64,000 bases of DNA from ZC4RG29 sp035304385 (GTDB lineage Bacteria > Bacteroidota > Bacteroidia > Cytophagales > Cyclobacteriaceae). The first letter of the stretch is position 1; each line of letters opens with the position of its first letter. The notes beneath the pieces are model-generated. The model ran no database searches and was not told where the DNA came from. It was given only the letters and a program-made list of their open reading frames with translations. Of the stretch, positions 26,301-33,799 are shown one piece after another. The stretch is from assembly GCA_035304385.1 (NCBI GenBank), contig DATGQD010000059.1, positions 1 through 64,000 on the forward strand, in the 5' to 3' direction. Both the position numbers and the translations under genes were made by a program.

Positions 26301-27489
26301 CTTCTTCAGCCTGACGTTCCCCAACGTTGAGGATGAGATGAGGCACTTCGCTCGTGAGGTTGCCGGTGGTGGCGAGGAGGCCTTCGCGGAATTGGCGGAT
26401 CAACGCCTTATCAACCCTTGGGTAAATGCCATAGAGCCCCTCTGTAAAACCCAGCGAACACAGTCGTGAAAGATTGTAGTATCCCGTTTTATTTCTTGCA
26501 AGCAACACCTGCGAATACCGCTTGTCGGGATTGTCTTTCGTGAATTTCAACTTGAGCCGCTCTTCCGCGATAAAAACCTCGCAGCCCACGATCGGCTTAA
26601 TCTCCTGGTTCAGCGCTTCCCGCACGAACTTGAACGCTCCATACATGTTGCCGATGTCGGTAAGCGCCAGCGCTTTCATGTTAAGCGCCTTCGCTTTTGA
26701 CACCATCGACTTGATATCGGGCGTAGCCTGCAATACCGAAAACTGGGAATGGGTGTGCAGGTGACAGAAGGTCTTTTGGCTCAGGTCCGCTTCACCGCCT
26801 GCGGTTGAACGGTGGGTACGCGCAGCCTGTGACTCGCGACGCGCGAAGTTGGCTTCGTCGAGGTCGGGTTTTTCATAGACGACTTCTTGCAACGTGACAC
26901 CTTCGGCAGGGGTTACCACGCCAGCGTGCATCAGGCCGAAGAAGCATCGCGCGGTGGCGTCGACGTCATAGCAGGCATCGTGTGCATCGGCAAAGGCCTC
27001 ACCGAAAAGCTTCTCGTGAAGTTCTGTCAGGCGCGGCATCTTGAGTTTGCCGCCAATTCCACCTGAAAGTTGGCAGAACGGCGTTGATACGACACCCGTG
27101 TCGAGCGCGTCGACCTCAAGTATGCGTTGCGGGTCAAGTTCCAGGCGGATCAGCTCGGCGCCGATAATATTCTTGTCGAATTCGATGTTGTGGCCCACAA
27201 GCAGGCGGGCGCGTTGCACGTCGCCCAGGAGGGTGTCTATAACTTCCCGGACTGGCTTGCCCTCCTCCAGGGCCCGTTGGGTTGAAATGCCGTGAATTTG
27301 CTGTGCGTTATACGGTATGTCGAACCCGTCGGGCCTTACAATATAATTGTGCCGGGCGACGAGCTTTCCGCGGGTATCGTGCAGTTGCCAGGCGATCTGG
27401 ACCAGCCTGGGCCAGTTGTCGAGATCTGTTATCGGGGCCGTTTTATTGTGCGGTATGCCCGTAGTTTCGGTATCGAATATCAGGTACAT
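23305..27489 (-). CDS. dnaE: DNA polymerase III alpha subunit with fused N-terminal 3'-5' exonuclease
   Basis: A 1394-residue replicative polymerase. Residues 1 to about 200 are a DnaQ-like exonuclease with all motifs: DTETTG, HNIEFD and HDACYDVDA. A PHP domain follows (FCHLHTHSQFSV), then the polymerase core with PDIDIDFDDEGRD carrying the catalytic aspartates, the helix-hairpin-helix region and an OB fold near the C-terminus (LGGIVSHVDHRTT). The PHP domain has lost metal ligands that active ones keep: LTDIGN replaces LTDHGN, and NEAFYL replaces the usual N-D-x-H-Y. So proofreading here must come from the fused exonuclease. A fused epsilon-like domain is known from some Bacteroidota. Full length, ordinary context. 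Confidence 0.95.
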   Translation of the reverse strand: MYLIFDTETTGIPHNKTAPITDLDNWPRLVQIAWQLHDTRGKLVARHNYIVRPDGFDIPYNAQQIHGISTQRALEEGKPVREVIDTLLGDVQRARLLVGHNIEFDKNIIGAELIRLELDPQRILEVDALDTGVVSTPFCQLSGGIGGKLKMPRLTELHEKLFGEAFADAHDACYDVDATARCFFGLMHAGVVTPAEGVTLQEVVYEKPDLDEANFARRESQAARTHRSTAGGEADLSQKTFCHLHTHSQFSVLQATPDIKSMVSKAKALNMKALALTDIGNMYGAFKFVREALNQEIKPIVGCEVFIAEERLKLKFTKDNPDKRYSQVLLARNKTGYYNLSRLCSLGFTEGLYGIYPRVDKALIRQFREGLLATTGNLTSEVPHLILNVGERQAEEAFQWWLELFGDDFYVELNRHGIPQEDHVNEVLLRFAAKYNVKYFAANEAFYLDVTESDAHDVLLCIKEGEFRSTPIGHGRGHRYGLPNNQYYFKSAEEMKAAFADLPEAFDTIEEILDKVETYSLERDVLLPRFEIPSEFSTEDEYLRHLTYEGAKKRYGEITDTIRARLDFELDTIQKTGYPGYFLIVQDLTTKARELGVAVGPGRGSAAGSAVAYCIGITNVDPIEYNLLFERFLNPDRISMPDIDIDFDDEGRDKVLRYVIEKYGKAQVAQIITYGTMAAKSSIRDCARVMELPLSEANTLAKLVPERPGTSLQTAFEEVRELDTIRKGDGLSSDVLKQAVVLEGSLRNTGTHACGVIITPDELMKFVPVATARDSDMLVTQFDNSVVESAGLLKMDFLGLTTLTIIRTALKNIKKSKGIEIDIDDIPLDDPATYALFQRGETAGTFQFESVGMQKYLRQLKPDKFADLIAMNALYRPGPMEYIPAFINRKHGREPIQYDLPVMEEFLAETYGITVYQEQVMLLSQRLAGFSKGDADVLRKAMGKKQKAVLDKMKDKFIEGCINNGHPKEICEKIWSDWEAFAQYAFNKSHSTCYSLVAYHTAYLKANYPAEYMAAVLTHSQDHLEKVTFFIEECQNMGIRVLGPHINESGVYFEVNPAGEIRFGLGAIKGAGEAAVEAIIQERDQRGPFADIFDFARRVNQRSVNKKTFECLALSGAFDCFTGVHRRQYVYSNNGEPSLIEKAIKFAVRMQQEEQSAQVSLFGGGSATPMPKPKIDPVEPFNDIEKLNLEKEVVGIYISGHPLDNFRFELESFSNAQCSVLTDLEKLEGNELKLGGIVSHVDHRTTKTGKPFGRFTLEDYSGSFTFTLFGEDYLKHRNYMNIGWFLFVEGAVIRKQWGDQSLEFRIRAIDLLNEIGVKRSKGLQVKVSAADLTNEVIENIQKVCEAYKGDVPLFLKISDGGDVNLELLSRKYRISPVNDMVKMMRKVADVDVVF

Positions 27490-27748
27490 GTCAATCGGGT
27501 AAAGCCGTCACAAGATGGGAAAAATCAACGGTTTTGGGGACATTTTGCGGGTTCTCATGCTGCTAAATCCTGTGGTCAAACCGTATTATTTCACGGCCGC
27601 AAATCCACTGGGACTACCTCCCAATTTGATACTATCGTCTTTTTATTGGACAATTTACTAGATTGGCATAGGAATTAAGGGTCTGAAAATCAGGGTATGA
27701 AGGAGGTTGGCGCGATAATAGAAGGAAGCCATGGCATAAGCCAAAGTG
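27490..27748. other. Intergenic region between dnaE and the small membrane gene
   Basis: Divergent spacer of 259 bases holding the start regions of dnaE (minus) and the 37-residue gene (plus). I see no exact promoter match and no hairpin of note. Confidence 0.5.
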
Positions 27749-27862
27749 ATGAAAAAGCTTATCTATGCAATTGTGCGCTTTGCGCGCAAAGAATGGTTTC
27801 TGCTGGTAATGGCGGCGGTGATCACCCTGATCTTCGTGCTTTACGACTGGATCGTGAGTTGA
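27749..27862 (+). CDS. Small single-span membrane protein (37 residues)
   Basis: An ATG-to-TGA frame of 38 codons. The product opens with a basic part (MKKLIYAIVRFARKEW) and continues with one hydrophobic span (FLLVMAAVITLIFVLYDWIV), so it should sit in the inner membrane with the N-terminus inside by the positive-inside rule. It lies 105 bases before sdhC and ahead of the sdh promoter. No family is recognised. Coding likelihood rests on its amphipathic design, the AAA-rich start codon context and the empty space around it. It could be a small regulator or partner of a membrane complex, or a chance frame. Confidence 0.5.
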   Translation: MKKLIYAIVRFARKEWFLLVMAAVITLIFVLYDWIVS

Positions 27863-27905
27863 TGCGGGATTTCTTACATAAAGCCTTGAAATAATATTGC
27901 TGTAA

Positions 27906-27936
27906 TTGTTTAGTAAAGCTTCGGGGGCTATTTTTG
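27906..27936 (+). promoter_or_regulatory. Promoter of the sdhCAB operon
   Basis: TTG (27906-27908), a 20-base spacer and TATTTTTG (27929-27936), an exact TAnnTTTG. Transcription would begin near 27943, about 24 bases before the sdhC ATG at 27967. Confidence 0.55.
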
Positions 27937-27966
27937 GCACCGTCTGAATTTCCTCAGCAGTATGAT

Positions 27967-28644
27967 ATGAATTGGTTTACAAGTCTTTTTTCCAGTGTAA
28001 ATGGAAAGAAGTTGGTCATGGCCCTGACCGGACTCTTTTTGATCACCTTTCTGGTTGTACATCTTATTGGTAACCTGCAGCTCCTCAAGTCGGACGGCGG
28101 ACGCGCGTTCAACGTGTATGCGGAGTTCATGACGACGAATCCGTTGATCGTCACCATCTCGTATGTGTTGTACGCCTTTATCCTGATTCACGTAATCTGG
28201 TCGGCGCTTCTCACCTCGAGAAATCGTGCGGCGCGCGGTAAGGTCGGATACAAGGTGGTCAGAAATTCGTCCCACTGGACTTCGCGCAACATGGGGATAC
28301 TGGGAACTTTCATCTTTATCTTCATTGTAATTCACATGCGGGATTTTTGGGCCGCCATGCACTGGGGTGGTATCGCCCGCGTGACCTACGATGGACAGGA
28401 AGTCAAGGATCTCTATTCGGTAGTGGCGCTGGCCTTTACGCGCTCCTGGTATGTAGGGCTGTACGTAGTCAGTATGCTTTTGCTGGCGTTCCACCTGTGG
28501 CACGGGTTCGCCAGCGCGTTTCAAACGCTGGGATTAAACCACGTCAAGTATAATGGTGCCATCAAGTTTGCAGGCCGGGCGTTTGCCATAATCGTTCCCG
28601 CCTTGTTTGCGCTTATCCCCATCCTGATGTTTGCAGGTGGATAA
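27967..28644 (+). CDS. sdhC: Succinate dehydrogenase cytochrome b subunit (B type)
   Basis: A 225-residue membrane subunit with five hydrophobic segments, the single-subunit two-haem design of type B succinate dehydrogenases and fumarate reductases. Histidines for the two haems lie within the spans (VVHLIGN, ILIHVIW, IVIHMRDFW, LLAFHLWHG). The ATG at 27967 begins MNWFTSLFSSVNGKKLVMALTG, as in relatives; the longer frame from 27934 overlaps the promoter and is rejected. It anchors SdhA and SdhB to the inner membrane and passes electrons to menaquinone. The flavoprotein gene follows after 52 bases. Confidence 0.93.
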   Translation: MNWFTSLFSSVNGKKLVMALTGLFLITFLVVHLIGNLQLLKSDGGRAFNVYAEFMTTNPLIVTISYVLYAFILIHVIWSALLTSRNRAARGKVGYKVVRNSSHWTSRNMGILGTFIFIFIVIHMRDFWAAMHWGGIARVTYDGQEVKDLYSVVALAFTRSWYVGLYVVSMLLLAFHLWHGFASAFQTLGLNHVKYNGAIKFAGRAFAIIVPALFALIPILMFAGG

Positions 28645-28696
28645 GGAACGGCACGACACTAACCTATCGATACGGCAAGTATCAGCGAACCAAGAC

Positions 28697-30622
28697 ATGA
28701 AATTAGATTCCAAAATTCCAGAAGGACCGATAGCGGAAAAGTGGACGAAACACAAGTTCAATCTTAAGCTGGTAAACCCTGCCAACAAGAGAAAGTACGA
28801 GATCATCGTGGTGGGTACCGGCCTGGCAGGATCTTCCGCAGCAGCCTCGCTCGCTGAATTGGGATACAACGTCAAAGCCTTTTGCTTTCAGGACAGCCCC
28901 CGTCGCGCGCATAGCATCGCCGCACAAGGCGGTATCAATGCCGCGAAGAACTACAGGAACGACGGCGATAGTGTGTACCGGTTGTTCTATGACACCGTAA
29001 AGGGTGGCGACTATCGCGCACGTGAAGCCAATGTGTACCGCCTTGCGGAAGTCAGCGTAAACATTATCGATCAATGTGTGGCGCAGGGTGTGCCCTTTGC
29101 CCGCGAATATGGCGGGCTCCTCGACAACCGTTCCTTCGGAGGCGCCCAGGTGTCACGAACATTTTATGCACGCGGTCAGACGGGGCAACAGCTGTTGCTC
29201 GGCGCCTATGGTGCCCTCAACCGCCAGATCGCGGCGGGAAAAGTGAAGATGTACCCGCGTACGGAAATGCTCGACCTCGTTGTAGTCGACGGCGTCGCAC
29301 GCGGCATTATAACGCGTGACCTCATCACGGGTAAGATCGAAGCGCACAGTGGCCATGCGGTACTACTCTGCACCGGTGGTTACGGCAACGTATTCTATCT
29401 CTCGACGAATGCCAAAGGATCGAACGCAACAGCCATCTGGCGCGCCCACAAGAAAGGCGCATTGTTCGGTAACCCCTGTTTTACTCAAATACATCCCACC
29501 TGTATACCTGTCACCGGCCATCACCAGTCGAAACTCACCCTCATGTCGGAGTCGCTTCGCAACGACGGACGGGTATGGGTTCCGAAGACACCGATGAAAG
29601 GTCTTAAAGCGGCCGACGCCGTGCGCATTCCCGAAAGCGAACGCGACTATTTCCTTGAACGGAAATACCCTTCCTTCGGAAACCTGGTGCCGCGCGATGT
29701 TGCTTCGCGCAATGCAAAATATATGTGCGACGAGGGCAGGGGTGTGGGCGCTACCGGCCTTGCCGTGTTTCTCGATTTTGCCGATGCGTTGAAGCGGGAC
29801 GGCAGAAAAGTTATTACGGCGAAGTACGGTAACCTGTTTGACATGTATAAGCAGATTACCGGCGACGATCCGTACGAAGTGCCGATGATGATTTATCCGG
29901 CTGTCCACTACACCATGGGAGGATTGTGGGTCGACTACAACCTGATGACGACCGTCCCGGGACTGTATGCGCTGGGAGAAGCGAACTTCTCAGACCACGG
30001 AGCAAACCGCCTCGGCGCCAGCGCGCTGATGCAAGGACTGGCTGACGGATATTTCATTATCCCCTATACGATAGGAGAGTATCTCGCGAATCTGGGATGG
30101 AGCGACAGGATCGATACCGATCATCAGGCGTTCCGCGAAGCGATGCAGGGCGCGGAAGATAAACTGAAGCGCCTACTCTCGATCAATGGAAGCCGGACGG
30201 TCGACGACTTACATCGTGAGTTGGGCCTCGCCATGTGGGACTTCTGCGGAATGTCTCGAAACGAAGCCGGCCTGACGAAAGCGAAAGAAAAGGTCCGCGA
30301 AATCCGGGACGCCTTCTGGAAGGACGTGAAAGTAACGGGAACCGGAAATGAACTGAATGCGGAGCTCGAGAAAGCAAACCGGGTAGCCGACTTCCTCGAA
30401 CTGGCCGAACTGATGGTCGACGATGCACTCCATCGATCGGAATCGTGCGGAGGGCACTTCCGTGAAGAATCCCAAACTCCCGAAGGAGAGGCGCTGCGCA
30501 AGGACGATGAGTTTTCCTTTGTGTCGGCCTGGGAATATCGCGGTGAAGGCCAGCCGGAAGTATTACACAAGGAAGAGCTGCAATTCGAGAATGTAAAGCT
30601 CACACAACGAAGCTATAAGTAG
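28697..30622 (+). CDS. sdhA: Succinate dehydrogenase/fumarate reductase flavoprotein subunit
   Basis: A 641-residue flavoprotein. The FAD-binding start is EIIVVGTGLAGSSAAASLAELG, and the His that carries FAD covalently is in RRAHSIAAQGGINAA. Active-site parts HPTCIP, PRDVASRN and the HYTMGGLWVDY loop are present, as is GEANFSDHGANRLGASALMQG. It oxidises succinate to fumarate in the citric acid cycle or does the reverse. The ATG at 28697 is chosen; the frame extends upstream into sdhC but the family begins near here. The start is 52 bases after sdhC and the stop two bases before sdhB. Confidence 0.96.
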   Translation: MKLDSKIPEGPIAEKWTKHKFNLKLVNPANKRKYEIIVVGTGLAGSSAAASLAELGYNVKAFCFQDSPRRAHSIAAQGGINAAKNYRNDGDSVYRLFYDTVKGGDYRAREANVYRLAEVSVNIIDQCVAQGVPFAREYGGLLDNRSFGGAQVSRTFYARGQTGQQLLLGAYGALNRQIAAGKVKMYPRTEMLDLVVVDGVARGIITRDLITGKIEAHSGHAVLLCTGGYGNVFYLSTNAKGSNATAIWRAHKKGALFGNPCFTQIHPTCIPVTGHHQSKLTLMSESLRNDGRVWVPKTPMKGLKAADAVRIPESERDYFLERKYPSFGNLVPRDVASRNAKYMCDEGRGVGATGLAVFLDFADALKRDGRKVITAKYGNLFDMYKQITGDDPYEVPMMIYPAVHYTMGGLWVDYNLMTTVPGLYALGEANFSDHGANRLGASALMQGLADGYFIIPYTIGEYLANLGWSDRIDTDHQAFREAMQGAEDKLKRLLSINGSRTVDDLHRELGLAMWDFCGMSRNEAGLTKAKEKVREIRDAFWKDVKVTGTGNELNAELEKANRVADFLELAELMVDDALHRSESCGGHFREESQTPEGEALRKDDEFSFVSAWEYRGEGQPEVLHKEELQFENVKLTQRSYK

Positions 30623-30624
30623 AA

Positions 30625-31374
30625 ATGAGGATAACACTGAAAGTCTGGAGACAGAAAGATGCAACGTCACCAGGCGAAATGAAAACTTACGAGCTCGACG
30701 ACATATCACCTGACATGTCGTTCCTCGAAATGTTTGACGTACTCAATGCTGATTTGATCAAGAAGGGAGAGGATCCTGTGGCGTTCGATCACGACTGCCG
30801 TGAAGGGATTTGCGGGGCCTGCTCCATGTACATCAATGGCCGGCCCCACGGGCCGCTGCAGACTACAACCTGTCAGCTTCACATGAGAAGCTTTTCAGAC
30901 GGGGAAACGATCGTCGTCGAGCCCTGGCGTGCGAAGGCGTTTCCGGTCATCCGCGACCTCGTCGTAGACCGGTCGGCGTTCGATCGCATCCAGCAAGCCG
31001 GTGGATATATCTCTGTTAATACCGGGGGCGTTCCCGATGCCAACCAGATTCCTGTTGCGAAGACAGTGGCCGACCGGGCGTTCGACGCAGCCGTATGTAT
31101 CGGCTGTGGTGCATGTGTTGCTGCCTGCAAGAACTCGTCGGCTGCCCTTTTTGTCGGAGCAAAAATTTCGCAATTCGCGCTCCTGCCCCAGGGTCAGCCG
31201 GAAAGAAAGGCACGTGTCGAGAAGATGGTGGCGCAGATGGAGGCGGAAGGATTTGGCAGCTGCTCCAATACAGGTGCCTGCGAGGCGGAATGCCCCAAGG
31301 ATATCAGCCTTAGCGTTATTGCCCGTATGAACCGGGAGTATTACAACGCCAAGCTCACCTCCGACAATTCGTAA
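30625..31374 (+). CDS. sdhB: Succinate dehydrogenase iron-sulfur subunit
   Basis: A 249-residue subunit with three Fe-S clusters: the [2Fe-2S] set in CREGICGACSMYINGRPH plus a later Cys (TTTC), the [4Fe-4S] set in CIGCGACVAAC, and the remaining ligands in CSNTGACEAECPKDI. It passes electrons from SdhA to the haems of SdhC. The start follows the sdhA stop by two bases, so the two are translationally linked. Full length for the type B family. Confidence 0.96.
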   Translation: MRITLKVWRQKDATSPGEMKTYELDDISPDMSFLEMFDVLNADLIKKGEDPVAFDHDCREGICGACSMYINGRPHGPLQTTTCQLHMRSFSDGETIVVEPWRAKAFPVIRDLVVDRSAFDRIQQAGGYISVNTGGVPDANQIPVAKTVADRAFDAAVCIGCGACVAACKNSSAALFVGAKISQFALLPQGQPERKARVEKMVAQMEAEGFGSCSNTGACEAECPKDISLSVIARMNREYYNAKLTSDNS

Positions 31375-31435
31375 CGCTGCCGGTTACAAATTGCACAAAA
31401 ACATACAGCGTACCTTCATAGCCGCGCGGGAGCGT

Positions 31436-31443
31436 TAGTTTTG
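31436..31443 (+). promoter_or_regulatory. Possible -7 element upstream of the first LPP20-like gene
   Basis: TAGTTTTG is an exact TAnnTTTG match 55 bases before the GTG start at 31499. No TTG lies at the right distance upstream. Confidence 0.4.
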
Positions 31444-31498
31444 TAAGCCACACTTTTGGCATGGATGTGGTATACATGAAGGTCAAAAGCACTCCTGC

Positions 31499-32860
31499 GT
31501 GAAGTTTTCTTTGGCCATCCCGATCTTATTGTTTGCGGGGTGCGCACAGCGCCCTATGCCTCAGGTTTCATTGCGTCCCGACTGGCTGTCGGCCAAACCT
31601 CAGACGTCGCTCTACTATACCGGAATCGGCCATAGTCTCAAAGACGGCAGCTCCAATCATATCCAGATTGCGAAAAAAAATGCGCTCGAAGACCTGGTCT
31701 CCGAAATCAAAGTGACGGTCTCCAGCACCTCGGTATTGAGTCAGATCGACGTCGATCATAAATTTCATGAGCGATACGAGCAGATCATTCAGACTGAAGC
31801 CGCCGACGAGATCCAGGAGTTCGAGTTGGTCGATGCCTGGGAAGATGCTTTCAACTACTGGGTGTACTACCGGCTTTCCAGGGCGCGGTATCGCGAGATC
31901 AAAGAAGAACAGAAGCGGAACGCGGTGCGTCATGCTGCCGACTACTACACCAAAGGACTGGAGGCGGCCGGAAGTAATGAGCGTGTCAAGGCGCTCACGT
32001 TTTATTTCCAGGCCTTGCGCGCACTGGAAGATTACCTTGCCGATGCGGTCTCGGTATCCGTCGAAGGACGCTCTGTGCTGCTCACCAACGAAATTTATGC
32101 ATCCATTCAGGATATCCTGAGGAATATCGTCGTAAGCGTAACCCCGGGGTCGCTGGAAGTACACCGGCGGATGAATCAAAACAACGAGGCTGTAATTGCG
32201 CATGCCCGGTTCAGGGATACCGGCGCGCCCGTTGCCGGGCTTCCATTGCGTGCCGCGTTTATGAAAGGGGAAGGAGAAGTGTTTCCCACCTACACAACGG
32301 ATATGGAAGGTAACTGTCGGATCCTTCTCACCAGAATCGGATCTGCCGAAGTGGAGCAGTCGGTAGGCGTGAGCGTGGATACCGAAACGCTGGCTGGAAC
32401 AGGCACATCGCCAATCTTCGCGCTGATCACCCAGTCGTTGCGGGTACCCTCCGATCAGGTGATCCTCAGGGTACGCAGGCCACGGGTATACCTTACCGGC
32501 AGCGAGCGATCTTTTGGCCGCAACAATCCACACACGCTGATCGGCAACACCGTAAAGAATTACCTCGCGCGCCAGGGCTTTGAGTTTACGCAAACCCGGG
32601 AGTCGGCCGATCTCTGGCTGGATGTATCCACGAACACCGAGGAGGGAAACGTGGCGGGGAGCATCTTCATAACCTATCTGAACGGGGCGATACGGGTGTC
32701 GAGCGCGCGGGAGGGCACGGAAATCTATGCGCTGACCCTGGACCGCATTAAGGGATACGGGCTGGATTACGACCGGTCCAGCATAGATGCCTACAACAAT
32801 ACAACGGAGAGTTTGGAAGATGGGCGACTGAAAGACCTGATTAACACCATCTTACAATGA
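31499..32860 (+). CDS. LPP20-like lipoprotein with C-terminal domain of unknown function
   Basis: A 453-residue lipoprotein starting at a GTG; the only near ATG (31476) is stopped after eight codons. The lipobox is LLFAGCAQ (Cys about residue 15). The next 110 residues resemble the LPP20 domain: YYTGIGHS, then a long helix IAKKNALEDLVSEIKVTVSSTS. A region with YYTKGLEAAGSNERVKALTFYFQALRALEDYL follows, like a TPR hairpin, and the end (YLTGSERSFGRNNPHTLIGN on) forms a separate alpha/beta unit. LPP20 proteins are envelope lipoproteins, some tied to flagellar or gliding structures. A shorter relative lies 144 bases downstream, so both probably belong to one envelope assembly. Exact role unknown. 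Confidence 0.75.
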   Translation: MKFSLAIPILLFAGCAQRPMPQVSLRPDWLSAKPQTSLYYTGIGHSLKDGSSNHIQIAKKNALEDLVSEIKVTVSSTSVLSQIDVDHKFHERYEQIIQTEAADEIQEFELVDAWEDAFNYWVYYRLSRARYREIKEEQKRNAVRHAADYYTKGLEAAGSNERVKALTFYFQALRALEDYLADAVSVSVEGRSVLLTNEIYASIQDILRNIVVSVTPGSLEVHRRMNQNNEAVIAHARFRDTGAPVAGLPLRAAFMKGEGEVFPTYTTDMEGNCRILLTRIGSAEVEQSVGVSVDTETLAGTGTSPIFALITQSLRVPSDQVILRVRRPRVYLTGSERSFGRNNPHTLIGNTVKNYLARQGFEFTQTRESADLWLDVSTNTEEGNVAGSIFITYLNGAIRVSSAREGTEIYALTLDRIKGYGLDYDRSSIDAYNNTTESLEDGRLKDLINTILQ

Positions 32861-32881
32861 AAAAAATATCGTTTGGGTAAA

Positions 32882-32911
32882 TTGGTATTGAAATTGCCCC
32901 TTTAGCTTTTG
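32882..32911 (+). promoter_or_regulatory. Possible promoter of the second LPP20-like gene
   Basis: TTG (32882-32884), an 18-base spacer and TAGCTTTTG (32903-32911), which is TAnnTTTG with one extra base. The ATG is at 33005, so the leader would be near 90 bases. Confidence 0.35.
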
Positions 32912-33004
32912 ACGAGCCACATTTTTGAGCATGGGGCATTTTCGTCGGTTCCAACACCATTATACCGTCAAGACTTTTTTTGTTCAGTATTAAATGTAAA
33001 ACCA

Positions 33005-33568
33005 ATGAAAAAGTTATCCGCCTCTATTCCATTGATGCTTTTTGCGGTTGCCGCATTGTTTGTGGCCGGCTGCAAATCGAAAGCGCTTCCCAAAGGAGAA
33101 GAAGAAGTAAACATTCCCTGCTCCGGATCCGAGTTCTTCACCAACAACAAGTTCTTCCGGGCCAATTCACTCGGTGAAAGTATGGACCTTGCCGCCTCCA
33201 AGAAGAAGGCACTTGCCAATGCTCGTGGTGAACTCGCCGCAAGTATTCAGACGACCGTCAAAGCGGTTACCGACAACTACCTGAACTCACGGGAAATGAA
33301 TAACAAGGAAGAGATCGAAGAACGCTTCGAGCAACTCAACCGTGAGGTCGTGAATCAAAAGCTCCAGGGCATCAAGACGATCTGCGAGAAACAGGTGAAG
33401 ACCAGCGACGGTACCTACAAGACCTATATCGCGATTGAACTGTCTGCCGACGACCTCGTAGCCAGCTACAATGAACGTCTGTCCAACGATGAGCGCATGC
33501 GCATCGATTACGACTACGAGAAGTTCAAAGAGACCTTCAACGAGGAAATGGAAAAATTTGCGAACTAG
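33005..33568 (+). CDS. LPP20-like lipoprotein, short form
   Basis: A 187-residue lipoprotein. The signal ends LFVAGCKSK (Cys about residue 19). The mature part has ASKKKALANARGELAASIQTTVKAV, the same helix pattern as the LPP20 part of the preceding gene, followed by a Glu-rich segment EMNNKEEIEERFEQLNREVV and a C-terminal strand-helix (DGTYKTYIAIELS). The ATG at 33005 is preferred over the frame start at 32909 because the lipobox then falls at the normal place. It has no C-terminal domain like that of its larger neighbour. Placement in the periplasmic side of an envelope membrane is expected; the role is not known. Confidence 0.78.
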   Translation: MKKLSASIPLMLFAVAALFVAGCKSKALPKGEEEVNIPCSGSEFFTNNKFFRANSLGESMDLAASKKKALANARGELAASIQTTVKAVTDNYLNSREMNNKEEIEERFEQLNREVVNQKLQGIKTICEKQVKTSDGTYKTYIAIELSADDLVASYNERLSNDERMRIDYDYEKFKETFNEEMEKFAN

Positions 33569-33583
33569 AACGCGGAACTTGGT

Positions 33584-33609
33584 AGGGACGCACGGCTGTG
33601 CGTCCCTTT
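33584..33609 (+). terminator. Terminator after the short LPP20-like gene
   Basis: AGGGACGCAC pairs with GTGCGTCCCT around a four-base loop and ends in TTTA. The stem is long but the T run is short (three), so termination strength is uncertain. Confidence 0.45.
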
Positions 33610-33631
33610 ATACTACCTGAACGGCATTGCG

Positions 33632-33775
33632 TTCCTACTTACATTCCTGATTGGCATTCCTATCTACATTCCTGATCGGCATTCCTATTTACATTCCCCA
33701 TCCATTCCTATTTGCATTCTGATCCGTTCCCGATCCGCGTTCCTATACGTTCTGATCCGTTCCTGACGGGCCCTT
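33632..33775. repeat. Degenerate tandem repeat, unit about 25 bases
   Basis: Three or four units of a form TTCCTATTTACATTCCTGAT plus CGGCA, at 33632, 33657 and 33682, then decaying copies (TTCCTATTTGCATTCTGATCCG, TTCCTATACGTTCTGATCCG). No spacers of constant length and no cas genes are near, so it is not CRISPR. It fills most of the space between the lipoprotein gene and the hydroxylase gene. Confidence 0.8.
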
Positions 33776-33799
33776 TATACTTTAACTGATATCAACTCC

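Noticed and set aside
27934..27966. Longer sdhC beginning at 27934
   Set aside because: This start lies within the -7 promoter element and before the expected transcription start.
33632..33775. CRISPR array
   Set aside because: Units are directly adjacent without unique spacers and decay in sequence; no cas genes are near.
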